DNA of 64,000 nucleotides from Micavibrio sp. UBA6147 (GTDB lineage: Bacteria > Pseudomonadota > Alphaproteobacteria > Micavibrionales > UBA1664): NCBI GenBank assembly GCA_002423185.1, contig DIUX01000006.1:248235-312234 (forward strand). The letters are read 5' to 3'. This document shows, in pieces, positions 18,835-25,835 of this stretch; positions within the stretch are counted from its first letter, which is position 1; every line of letters starts with the position of its first letter. The notes beneath the pieces are model-generated. The model was not told where the DNA came from and ran no database searches. It was given only the letters and a program-made list of their open reading frames with translations. The position numbers and the translations under genes are program-made.

Positions 18835-19326
18835 ATGATGAAATCCATTCCGAAACAACTTCCTGTGGAAAGAGCCGCGCTCGGTATGCTGATTATCGCC
18901 GACAAAGAAGGCGATAATCACAGCATTCCCGTGACCCAAATCCGCAATTTGACGGATTGGAAAAAGGAATGGGGCGACAATGTTTCCGCCGTCGTCATGG
19001 CGACGAAATGCGACCCGTTTCCGAATGTGCTGCGGGTTCATTTACCGCTTGAAGAACTGAGCCGCGTTTTCCAAAAAGCCGCCCATGGCGCGGTGATTGA
19101 TTTGCGCCATTTATCCGGCCCTGCGGCCTATGAAAAGCCCGATTCTCCGATCGACGGATCATTGCGCCAGAAATTAAGATATCTGGTCGGGGGAAAAGCC
19201 AAAGAACCGATTCTCGCCCTGCCCGCGCCCGAACACGTCACGCAGGACAGCGGCAACCAAGATGACGCCAAAGCAGGGCAGCGCGTGCTGACATTAGCCA
19301 CCGCCCAAGGACTCAAACTCCGATGA
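18835..19326 (+). CDS. unknown protein, paralogue A of a tandem pair
   Basis: The 163-aa protein (162 if the second ATG is used) is soluble and lacks a signal peptide. Residues 10-100 share a clear pattern with the next gene: RaalGMLIIaDkeGDnHsIPVtQIRNLTDW in outline, then KEWGDNVSAVVM, LPLEELSRVFQKAA and VIDLRHLSGPAAY. The C-terminal 60 residues (Pro/Ala/Lys-rich) are not shared. I recognise no family. The start has no Shine-Dalgarno and coincides with the predicted transcript start, so leaderless translation is possible. It ends with ATGATG overlapping the next gene. It follows the giant gene by 67 bp but seems to have its own promoter. Confidence 0.75.
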   Translation: MMKSIPKQLPVERAALGMLIIADKEGDNHSIPVTQIRNLTDWKKEWGDNVSAVVMATKCDPFPNVLRVHLPLEELSRVFQKAAHGAVIDLRHLSGPAAYEKPDSPIDGSLRQKLRYLVGGKAKEPILALPAPEHVTQDSGNQDDAKAGQRVLTLATAQGLKLR

Positions 19327-19718
19327 TGCCCAAAACAAAATCACCGTTTAATGCCAAGGCACGGCGCGGCGGCGTTGGTATGTTGGTTGTGCTTGACCGC
19401 GATGGCGACCCGCATTACATCCCCCATCATAACGTGCGCGACATCACGGATTGGGTGAGCAAATGGGGTGAGGGTATTTCATCGGTGGTTTTAAGCGACG
19501 CCGGATCGCAACATACGCAGTTCAAAGTCGCCCTGCCGATCGAAGAGTTGGTTGAATGCTATCAACGCGCCGCGGCGGGCGAGATGGTTGATTTGCGCCC
19601 GCTTTGCGGCGAAAAAGCCTATCGTGAGCTTGCACCGGAAGCGCCGGAACAGGAAGTTACAAAACCGGCTCCCCCCGTCCTTCCGCCGGATACAGGGGGC
19701 CGCGTTCTTATTTACTAG
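19323..19718 (+). CDS. unknown protein, paralogue B of a tandem pair
   Basis: The 131-aa product aligns with paralogue A over about 95 residues: RRGGVGMLVVLDRDGDPHYI, VRDITDWVSKWGEGISSVVL, LPIEELVECYQRAAAGEMVD and LRPLCGEKAY. Shared invariant features are GML, D-x-x-GD-x-H-x-IP, TDW, WG, LP-[LI]-EEL and DLR-x-L. The fold looks alpha/beta without Cys clusters or membrane segments. The function is unknown. The first ATG overlaps the TGA of paralogue A, which implies coupled expression. AAGGA lies 11 bases upstream. A strong hairpin terminator follows at 19761. Confidence 0.78.
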   Translation: MMPKTKSPFNAKARRGGVGMLVVLDRDGDPHYIPHHNVRDITDWVSKWGEGISSVVLSDAGSQHTQFKVALPIEELVECYQRAAAGEMVDLRPLCGEKAYRELAPEAPEQEVTKPAPPVLPPDTGGRVLIY

Positions 19719-19760
19719 TTGCCTCGCCAGCATCATCATCGCGGGAAACGCAGCAAAATA

Positions 19761-19783
19761 AAGGCCGCTTGATGCGGCCTTTT
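19761..19783. terminator. intrinsic terminator after paralogue B, shared with nfu
   Basis: The stem AAGGCCGC/GCGGCCTT (19761-19768 and 19774-19781) has a 5-base loop, followed by TTTT on the plus strand; A-rich sequence precedes it, so it can act in both directions. Confidence 0.85.
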
Positions 19784-19814
19784 GTATGCGGTGATCGGGT
19801 AGTTTCTGCCCCGT

Positions 19815-20474
19815 TTAGATCTTGAATTGCGGGGTTTTGAGGTCGGATGGGTCAAAGACGATGATCTGGCCGAAGCTGCGCCCCTCGTTTTGTTCCTCAA
19901 GCGTGCGGAATGCCTTGCGGAGTTGAACCTTCGTGACAGCCAAGGTCGCGATTTTGGACTGGGGACAACCCGAACACGCGCCTTGCAACGAGATTTCGGC
20001 ATCGACCGTTTTGTCGGGGTTTTCAACAACGCGGAAGATTTTGAAACTCCCGCCATGGCCTTTGACGACGGGCAGCATGACTTGCGTGAAAATGGAGGAT
20101 ACGGCTTTTTCTGACAGAGTCTGTGGCACAAATTCATCCGCGCGTTTGCCGGATTGAATGATCGCCTCTTCCATCACCATTGTGTGTTTGCCTTTGGCAT
20201 AGTAATCGACAACATCCATGACCCATTTTGTTTCCTCCGGCGTCCATGCGCGGTGGGATTTGCGGACGGACAAATAGTCATTGCCGTCAATGTCGCGGGC
20301 GATCAGGACATTCATCACGCCCGGGTGCTTCATAAGGTCGCGGGCAATGGGAAAGAACGCGAAGGAAGCCTCGTCCTTACGGCTGACATCGAAATTCTCG
20401 ATCGTCTTTAGAATGGATTGTCCAAGAGCGACAGAAACGGTCAAGGGGTTTGGGCTTTGTTTGAAAACGGGCAT
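19815..20474 (-). CDS. NifU/Nfu-type iron-sulfur cluster carrier
   Basis: The 219-aa protein begins MPVFKQSPNPLTVSVALGQS (an Nfu N-terminal-like domain, compare the usual TPNP motif) and ends with a NifU C-terminal domain (about 110-205) with GHGGSFKIFRVVENPD and GACSGCPQSKIATLA. The CSGC cysteines bind a bridging [4Fe-4S] cluster in Nfu dimers, which deliver it to apo-proteins. The ATG at 20474 has AAGGA eight bases upstream and is preferred to further-upstream starts. A Fur-type box lies about 50 bp upstream, which fits iron-dependent control. The isc genes are 22 kb away. Confidence 0.88.
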   Translation of the reverse strand: MPVFKQSPNPLTVSVALGQSILKTIENFDVSRKDEASFAFFPIARDLMKHPGVMNVLIARDIDGNDYLSVRKSHRAWTPEETKWVMDVVDYYAKGKHTMVMEEAIIQSGKRADEFVPQTLSEKAVSSIFTQVMLPVVKGHGGSFKIFRVVENPDKTVDAEISLQGACSGCPQSKIATLAVTKVQLRKAFRTLEEQNEGRSFGQIIVFDPSDLKTPQFKI

Positions 20475-20523
20475 CAATCTGATCCTTAAACTGTGAGCAT
20501 TTCTTTCAATAGGAACGCTCAAT

Positions 20524-20538
20524 TGCGAATGATTATCA
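20524..20538 (-). promoter_or_regulatory. Fur-type operator upstream of nfu
   Basis: In the nfu direction the site reads TGATAAT-C-ATTCGCA, matching the Fur 7-1-7 consensus at 12 of 14 specified positions and the site at 10995-11009 at 13 of 15. A TTGCCT hexamer lies 25 bases upstream (20564-20569), as it does upstream of the other site. Confidence 0.65.
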
Positions 20539-20663
20539 TCTAGTTAAACGAGCCGCCCTGAAAAGGCAAGCGTTATATGACATAATTCAATAGACAAAAG
20601 CGATTGATTTTTGCTATCACATCAGTAGAGTGTCGAAGTGTTATAAAATAACGCTTTATGCGC

Positions 20664-20700
20664 GTTGACCGCTTGGGTCGACCGCTTGATTGACCGCTTG
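20664..20700 (+). repeat. three tandem 12-13 bp repeats upstream of an unknown gene
   Basis: GTTGACCGCTTG, GGTCGACCGCTTG and ATTGACCGCTTG run head to tail and end 28 bases before the ATG at 20729. They may be protein-binding sites or a slippage product. Confidence 0.75.
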
Positions 20701-20728
20701 CCTATAACCCATGACAGGAGCCCCGATT

Positions 20729-21358
20729 ATGGCCGTTCGCCAACCCCGTTTTGTCAGCCTTCTTAAAATGACCGATGGTAATTTCCCCTTTATCCGCGAC
20801 AGCATCTTGAAGCAAGACTTCCTGAACGCCGCCAGCGCCGAAGGCATTATTCGCCAATTCGCGCCCGCAAGTTACACCCGCATTGACGACCCCGCGAAGC
20901 CGATCTTTATGGACGACAAGACCACCCGCGTCTATTTATGGGCCGATCCGGCGGACGAGGCGAACCCGCGTAAAATGATCGCGATTTATGCCAAAGTCAC
21001 CAAAGAGGGCGACAATATCGACATTAAGCCTGAGCTCCTCGTCAAAGGCCCTGATGCGAATTTTGTGCTGTTCTATCAAATGTCGTGCTGTGCGGGTTTG
21101 AGCGCCTTGACGTGTTTTTCGACCAAGGGTGAGCAACGCTTTGAAATTCGTGACAGCCTGAGCGGCACTCAAAAGGGCGAAGGCCAGTTGTTCAAGGACA
21201 AAGTGCGCGTGGCGACCTCGGCGGAGCTTCTCGACCAAATCCACCACATGTATTTGGATATTGCCAAAAAACCGCATGATTGCGGCCATCACTTGTCCTA
21301 TGAAAAGGCCGGCCTTAAGCCCGCCGCGAAGGCAAAGCCGGCGTTTAAGTGCGATTAA
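20729..21358 (+). CDS. 209-aa soluble protein of unknown function
   Basis: The ATG at 20729 is chosen because ACAGGAG sits nine bases upstream; the earlier in-frame ATG (20711) overlaps that site. The sequence starts MAVRQPRFVSLLKMTDG and looks alpha/beta: RVYLWADPADEANPRKMIAI, FVLFYQMSCCAGLSALTCFS, VRVATSAELLDQIHHMYLDI. Cys and His are grouped (MSCC, LTCF, HDCGHH near 185-190, FKCD at the end), which might bind metal. No signal peptide is seen and I recognise no family. It is divergent from nfu, so the shared 254-bp region with the Fur-type box could affect it too. Confidence 0.75.
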   Translation: MAVRQPRFVSLLKMTDGNFPFIRDSILKQDFLNAASAEGIIRQFAPASYTRIDDPAKPIFMDDKTTRVYLWADPADEANPRKMIAIYAKVTKEGDNIDIKPELLVKGPDANFVLFYQMSCCAGLSALTCFSTKGEQRFEIRDSLSGTQKGEGQLFKDKVRVATSAELLDQIHHMYLDIAKKPHDCGHHLSYEKAGLKPAAKAKPAFKCD

Positions 21359-21399
21359 GCGCCGCTTGAGTGCGTGAACAACAAATCTATGAAAAGCTG

Positions 21400-21431
21400 C
21401 GCCCCGCCTCACTTTGACGCGGGGCGATGTT
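21400..21431. terminator. intrinsic terminator between converging genes
   Basis: The stem CGCCCCGC (21400-21407)/GCGGGGCG (21419-21426) is followed by ATGTTTTT. It lies between the rightward unknown gene and the leftward secreted-protein gene. Confidence 0.7.
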
Positions 21432-21432
21432 T

Positions 21433-22221
21433 TTAGGGGGCGATTTTTTCGCGGTAGGCTTGCATGAATCCGTCCACCGTTGCGGGGGTGACGGGCATCC
21501 TGAGGTTCACGAGTTTGCTGTCTTGCAAGGTGGTGAAGATTTGTTTCAGAATCTCAACATCCTTCATTTTTTGGCCGCGCACCATTGTTTCGGATTGATG
21601 TGTTTCAAAGGCGGGGAATTGGCGGCTCAGCATATAGCGCGCCAGAACGTTCATTTCGTTCTTTGAGAACCCGAATTGTTCTTCCAACCCGTCAAAATAT
21701 CCGTTGCAAAGTTGATAGGCGTCATCCTTTGAATCCTGCGCGTGTTTGAGGACGATGCCTTGGTCTGTCGGCATGTAGTCTTTCCAGCCATTTTGGCATT
21801 GCGGGCTGGCTTTGTGGCCGCCATTATCCTCTATGCATTGCGCGAAGGCGTAGTGCCTGTCATAGGCTTTGCGGGGGTAGGTGTCCTCCCAATAGACATG
21901 ATTGCGAAGCGCGTTGACGCATGAATTTTCGGCGGCGGAAAACTCATCGAAGCGGATGGATTTTGAATAGCGCCAATCTTTGCTGCATTGATTGTACAGG
22001 GCTGTGATTTCGGGGCTGCCTGCGCATCCGACTTCGGTACAGCCGCCGTCCTCGATTGATTTGACGAGTGACCCGACCCCGATTGTTTTGAAGTTGCATT
22101 TGTTGCAACGGTCGGGGGCGCAACTATAGCCATCCGGTATGCCTGCATCTTTCGGGGCGGCCTGTGCGGATGATAGACTGAGTCCAAGTATTACGCATAA
22201 AACAGCCAGAATTCGGAGCAT
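21433..22221 (-). CDS. secreted cysteine-rich protein of unknown function
   Basis: Starting at MLRILAVLCVILG, the 262-aa product has a clear signal peptide cleaved after about SSAQA. The mature part holds ten cysteines (CAPDRCNKC near its start, then singles spread to about residue 180), an even number consistent with disulfides in the periplasm. The last 80 residues are helical and Cys-free (LARYMLSRQFPAFETHQ, DVEILKQIFTTLQDSKLVNL). I recognise no family. An upstream in-frame ATG at 22287 would overlap the cysQ-like gene and lacks a signal-like start, so it was not used. It lies 15 bp downstream of the cysQ-like gene on the same strand. Confidence 0.75.
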   Translation of the reverse strand: MLRILAVLCVILGLSLSSAQAAPKDAGIPDGYSCAPDRCNKCNFKTIGVGSLVKSIEDGGCTEVGCAGSPEITALYNQCSKDWRYSKSIRFDEFSAAENSCVNALRNHVYWEDTYPRKAYDRHYAFAQCIEDNGGHKASPQCQNGWKDYMPTDQGIVLKHAQDSKDDAYQLCNGYFDGLEEQFGFSKNEMNVLARYMLSRQFPAFETHQSETMVRGQKMKDVEILKQIFTTLQDSKLVNLRMPVTPATVDGFMQAYREKIAP

Positions 22222-22235
22222 CACAAACCTTTTGG

Positions 22236-23108
22236 TTATTGTTTCGGGATGAAGGGTTTTTGGAATTCGGCGCGGTGGCGCATCCATAATTCATGGGTCG
22301 TGGCGACAAAGGCGGGGTTGAGGAATTTTTTATCCGCCTTGCCGTATGTCAACAGGCCGCCGCCATTATCAAGGTCGATCAAGGCGCCGCCGGCCTCGCG
22401 CAGGATGGCATCCCCCGCCGCGGTGTCCCATTCGGAGGTTGGCCCCAAGCGCGGGTAGATGTCGGCCTGTCCCGCCGCAATCATACAGAATTTCAACGAC
22501 GATCCGCATGTTTTGCGCTGGGCTATTGTATAGGTGTTGAATAATTGGTTGATGCGCGACGCCGTGTTTTGGCGGCTGCTGGTGACGAGGGTGAGGTCGC
22601 CGCCCGCCTTGCCATTGCCGCCGCTTGCGATGCTGCGAACTTGCAAGGGAATCGGTGCTGACCCCAGCCCCATCACGGCAAACGCCCCTTGCCCGCGCAA
22701 GGCGTAATACAGGGCGTCGCGTTCGGGCGCATAGATGATGCCGAGAGTCGGCACGCCTTTATGGATCAGGGCGATATTCACCGTATATTCACCCGTTCCG
22801 GCCAGAAAATCGCGCGTGCCGTCCAAGGCATCGACGAGCCAGAAACTCTCCGCCCCCTCAAGGGACGGACGGTCACCACTCGAAAATCGTTCTTCCGCGA
22901 TGATCGGGATGGACGGGGCAAGGCGACGCAGCACATCGACAATGATGTCCTCCGCCATGCGGTCAACCAATGTGACCGGCGTGCCGTCCTTTTTCTTGAT
23001 GACGTTGAGCCCCGCAACGCCCGCACTGTGCCGCGCAATCAACGCACCAGCCTCGCGAGCGGCAAGGATAAGGTCGGGCATGTGCGGTGTGATCGGATTG
23101 GCCTTCAT
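22236..23108 (-). CDS. cysQ: 3'(2'),5'-bisphosphate nucleotidase / inositol monophosphatase family
   Basis: The 290-aa protein has the Li+-sensitive phosphatase signatures in order: DGTPVTLVDRMAEDIIVD, IIAEERFSSGDR (metal-binding Glu), WLVDALDGTRDF (DxxDGT, two-metal site) and SEWDTAAGDAILREAGG. The CysQ branch hydrolyses PAP from sulfate assimilation; SuhB-like inositol phosphatases are the alternative. The short GTGEYTVNIALIHKGVPTLG stretch favours CysQ. MKANPITPHMPD at 23108 is taken as the start because the upstream extension is unlike the family. It shares a divergent promoter region with the SapC gene. Confidence 0.85.
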   Translation of the reverse strand: MKANPITPHMPDLILAAREAGALIARHSAGVAGLNVIKKKDGTPVTLVDRMAEDIIVDVLRRLAPSIPIIAEERFSSGDRPSLEGAESFWLVDALDGTRDFLAGTGEYTVNIALIHKGVPTLGIIYAPERDALYYALRGQGAFAVMGLGSAPIPLQVRSIASGGNGKAGGDLTLVTSSRQNTASRINQLFNTYTIAQRKTCGSSLKFCMIAAGQADIYPRLGPTSEWDTAAGDAILREAGGALIDLDNGGGLLTYGKADKKFLNPAFVATTHELWMRHRAEFQKPFIPKQ

Positions 23109-23318
23109 GAAGCGATGGTTCTTCCTAGTGGTGGTTGCTGGCAAAGGTTGCTGGCAGTGGCTCCCGTTGATTGCCGGCTTGATTATCGGCAAAACCACGG
23201 ATTTTATCGACAAACCATGACGATTTTATGGGGTTATTGCCAATAAACGCTTGCCTTACGCGGCTTTTTCTCTAACATGTCGGGGATTGAGGGTCGGTTA
23301 CGGTCGACACTCACCCCT

Positions 23319-23347
23319 TTTTATAAAATTTTATAAAAGATTTTATA
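23319..23347 (+). promoter_or_regulatory. phased A/T palindromes upstream of the SapC gene
   Basis: The 10-bp palindrome TTTTATAAAA occurs twice head to tail (23319-23328, 23329-23338), then a third partial copy (TTTTATA, 23341-23347). The helical phasing suggests an UP-like element, bent DNA or an operator. Confidence 0.5.
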
Positions 23348-23377
23348 GCAGAATTTCGAACATAAAGGAAAGATGCA

Positions 23378-24178
23378 ATGGCCGACAGCAAAAAACCAGC
23401 CGCCCCCGCCGCCCAAAATAGCAAAGCCCCGCAATCCGGCGCTCAAACAGGGTTGCCCCTGTTTTACAGCAAGCCTGTCTTGCTCGATTCGCGCAATCAC
23501 GGCAAAATGTCGTTGAAGAAAAACATCGGCTTTGGCTTTGCGTCCAAAGTCAACGCCGTTCCGGTGAACCTTGTTGAACTCCCCCAAATCGCGCATTTTT
23601 ACCCGATTGCCTTCAGCAATGACGGCAGCGCCACACCGGTTGCCATTTTGGGCGTCCGCAACGAAGAAAACCTGTTCGTGAAAAAAGACGGCACATGGGC
23701 GGAAGACACCTATGTTCCGGCCTATATCCGCCGCTACCCGTTCATTTTCACGGAAATGGACGAAGGCCAACGCCTGTCACTCTGCATCGATTATAACGAC
23801 AAAATCATGCTGGAAGACGACAGCAACCCGTTCTTTGACAAAGAAGGCAAGCCCGCCGAATTGTCACAAAACGCGATGGAATTCTGCAAATCTTACCACG
23901 CTGCGGCTCAGCAAACGCTGGAGTTCAGCAAAGCCCTTGCCGACTCCGGCTTGCTCGTTGACCGCCAAGCGGAAATCAGCATCGGCGGCAATCAAAAAAT
24001 CAGCTTCTCCGGCTTCCGCATTGTGGATGAGAAAAAACTCGGCGAAATGGACGACAAAGTCTTCCTCGAATGGCGCAAGCAAGGCTGGCTCGCCGGCGTT
24101 TATGCGCATTTATTCTCCGGCATGCATTGGGGTCGCTTGACCCGCATCATCAATGAAAAGGCACAAAGAGCCGCTTAA
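23378..24178 (+). CDS. SapC-family protein
   Basis: The 266-aa protein begins with a disordered Ala/Pro/Ser tail (1-25), then LFYSKPVLLDSRNHGKMSLK, VPVNLVELPQIAHFYPIAFS, YVPAYIRRYPFIFTE (the hallmark of SapC-like proteins), LCIDYND and LEWRKQGWLAGVYAHLFSGM. The family is named after an S-layer locus in Campylobacter fetus and is widespread in Proteobacteria; its biochemical role is not established. No signal peptide is present. AAGGAAAG precedes the ATG and a strong terminator follows, so it appears to be a single-gene unit with the A/T-rich promoter region upstream. Confidence 0.85.
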   Translation: MADSKKPAAPAAQNSKAPQSGAQTGLPLFYSKPVLLDSRNHGKMSLKKNIGFGFASKVNAVPVNLVELPQIAHFYPIAFSNDGSATPVAILGVRNEENLFVKKDGTWAEDTYVPAYIRRYPFIFTEMDEGQRLSLCIDYNDKIMLEDDSNPFFDKEGKPAELSQNAMEFCKSYHAAAQQTLEFSKALADSGLLVDRQAEISIGGNQKISFSGFRIVDEKKLGEMDDKVFLEWRKQGWLAGVYAHLFSGMHWGRLTRIINEKAQRAA

Positions 24179-24216
24179 TCGCCGCCTTTATGCCCGCTTG
24201 ATGGCACAGAATACCG

Positions 24217-24248
24217 CACGGAGCCTTTTATCGGCTCCGTGTTTTTTT
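24217..24248 (+). terminator. intrinsic terminator after the SapC gene
   Basis: CACGGAGCC (24217-24225) pairs with GGCTCCGT (24233-24240), followed by GTTTTTTT. Confidence 0.9.
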
Positions 24249-24438
24249 ATGGCGCGCGATCATGACCACACGATCAGGGCGAAGAAAACTCGCCCCATAT
24301 TATGACATGTGTATAAATCATGCGTATTAACGATTCAAAACTTGTGGTTTTTTGGCAATCTGAATAGACTGAGCCACATTCCATAAACAAATATGTTTTT
24401 GAAAAAGAACAATACCAATCCACTGGGAAGGGCTAAAC

Positions 24439-25086
24439 ATGGCAAAAGTTGGGGCAAAACGCGCATCCGAATTGACAGGAAAGTCGAAATCGACCATCCA
24501 GCGTTCTATGAAAACAGGCAAATTGTCATACGAAGTCGATGACGCAGGCCGCCGTCTTATTGACGTTTCCGAGCTTGACCGCGTTTTTGGCTTGCTGGCG
24601 CAGAAAAAAGCCAGCGCCTATACCGTTTCGGCCTTTGATGAGGATGATGACCTCCCCGTCAACGCCCCTAAAAATTCCGGCCCCTCCGCTGCCGAGATCG
24701 AGCTTATGAAAGCCCGTCACATGTTGGAGATTGAGCGCCTTGCCATTCAAAACAAAATGTTGCAAGAGCAAGTTAGCCAAAGCGTTGACACCATCTCCGA
24801 CCTCAAGGCACAACGCGACCAATGGCAAAAACAAGCGCAGCAAATCCTGCTCACCAGTCAAGTTAGCCAAAAGCAATCAGACGAACGTATTGCCGAGCTG
24901 CGCGAGCGTGAGGAAATGCGCCTTCGCCGCGCCATGCAATTGAAGCAACAGCAAGCGCAAAAACCAACGGAAGCCCCGCAACGCCTCGTTGCTGGCAACC
25001 AAAACAGCGCCAAAGGCGTCTTGTCCGGCAAATTCCCGACAGGCTTGCTCAGCGGCCTGTTCACCCGCAAGAAGAAGTCAGCCTAA
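24439..25086 (+). CDS. helix-turn-helix protein with a coiled-coil tail
   Basis: Residues 5-50 (AKRASELTGKSKSTIQRSMK, then GKLSYEVDDAGRRLIDVSEL) look like an excisionase/MerR-like winged helix: a recognition helix with STIQR, then a wing with a Gly-Arg-Arg turn. A spacer (60-85) is followed by a long heptad-rich helix (about 90-175; IEIERL-type repeats, many Gln) predicted to form a coiled coil, then a basic tail. The layout resembles small DNA-binding proteins found on plasmids and in mobile regions, but no partner Rep or recombinase lies here. It stands alone between two terminators and is probably autoregulated. Confidence 0.7.
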   Translation: MAKVGAKRASELTGKSKSTIQRSMKTGKLSYEVDDAGRRLIDVSELDRVFGLLAQKKASAYTVSAFDEDDDLPVNAPKNSGPSAAEIELMKARHMLEIERLAIQNKMLQEQVSQSVDTISDLKAQRDQWQKQAQQILLTSQVSQKQSDERIAELREREEMRLRRAMQLKQQQAQKPTEAPQRLVAGNQNSAKGVLSGKFPTGLLSGLFTRKKKSA

Positions 25087-25135
25087 GGCCTCAGACTCAC
25101 AGCCTCTCTTTGTTCTGTGCCGTAACATTGATTAT

Positions 25136-25163
25136 AAAAAAAGCAGCCTTTGGGCTGCTTTTT
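25136..25163 (+). terminator. intrinsic terminator after the HTH gene
   Basis: AAAAAAGCAGCC/GGCTGCTTTTT with a 4-base loop. The flanking A and T runs let it act in both directions, so it may also serve the leftward gene ending at 25203. Confidence 0.9.
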
Positions 25164-25202
25164 GTTTTGGTATGAGGGGCTTAGCTGGTTAGCGGGGTGG
25201 AG

Positions 25203-25676
25203 TTAGCGGCGCAAGACGAGCTTTGACTTGTGTTTTGCCGCGTAGGGGCCTTCATTGAGGGTTTCAACGGCAAAGGCACTGCCTTGGTCGGTGACAGCGT
25301 ATGTGCCGCCTTTTTGAATGTTCACCAGTAAATCGGTGTCTTTTTGCTTTGTCGCATCAAGGGCGATTTTGTATGTATAGCCCGCCTCGGATACGGCCTC
25401 AACATAGAGCGCCTTTAGCGTGCCTTTGGTCGCCATGCGGGTCAGGGATTCGGCCATTGGCTTTGTCACCACCGGAACCGTTGCCTTTGCATGATCGCTC
25501 TCCGCCGCGATTTTGGTGACGGTGAGTTTGAGGCTCTGCCCCTTGAATTTATTGTCGTTTTTCTTCTCTGCGCCTTGCTTGGCGGCTTTGCTCGCCAGAT
25601 GTACCGCGCCGATCACGGCCCCCGCCGCCGCAACCGCGAAGCATAGTTGAGCGATGTCATTTTTGTTCAGCGTCAT
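25203..25676 (-). CDS. 157-aa membrane-anchored protein, unknown
   Basis: An N-terminal hydrophobic helix (about 8-28, AQLCFAVAAAGAVIGAVHLA) without a cleavage site is followed by a Lys-rich stretch and a beta-rich domain (LKLTVTKIAAESDHAKATVP, GYTYKIALDATKQKDTDLLV, GGTYAVTDQGSAFAVETLNE). A single-pass protein with a small periplasmic or cytoplasmic beta domain is likely. AAGGC lies eight bases before the ATG. I recognise no family. Confidence 0.65.
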   Translation of the reverse strand: MTLNKNDIAQLCFAVAAAGAVIGAVHLASKAAKQGAEKKNDNKFKGQSLKLTVTKIAAESDHAKATVPVVTKPMAESLTRMATKGTLKALYVEAVSEAGYTYKIALDATKQKDTDLLVNIQKGGTYAVTDQGSAFAVETLNEGPYAAKHKSKLVLRR

Positions 25677-25771
25677 GCGTTTTGCCTTTTCTGATGGAAA
25701 GAATATACCGATCCTATAGCAAAGTCACAGTGATTATGTCAATAAAAACACGCCAAACATCACAAATACAA

Positions 25772-25793
25772 ACGCCGCCCCGAAAGGCGGCGC
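25772..25793 (-). terminator. possible terminator after the acyl-CoA dehydrogenase gene
   Basis: CGCCGCC/GGCGGCG flanks a 6-base loop; in the minus direction TTTGTATTTG follows, a weak T-rich tail. Confidence 0.5.
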
Positions 25794-25835
25794 CGTAAGC
25801 GCTCCGTAAAAGCGCGGAATAAAGTCGCACAATGC

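Noticed and set aside
22222..22287. Upstream start (22287) for the Cys-rich secreted protein
   Set aside because: It would overlap the cysQ-like coding end and hide the signal peptide inside the chain.
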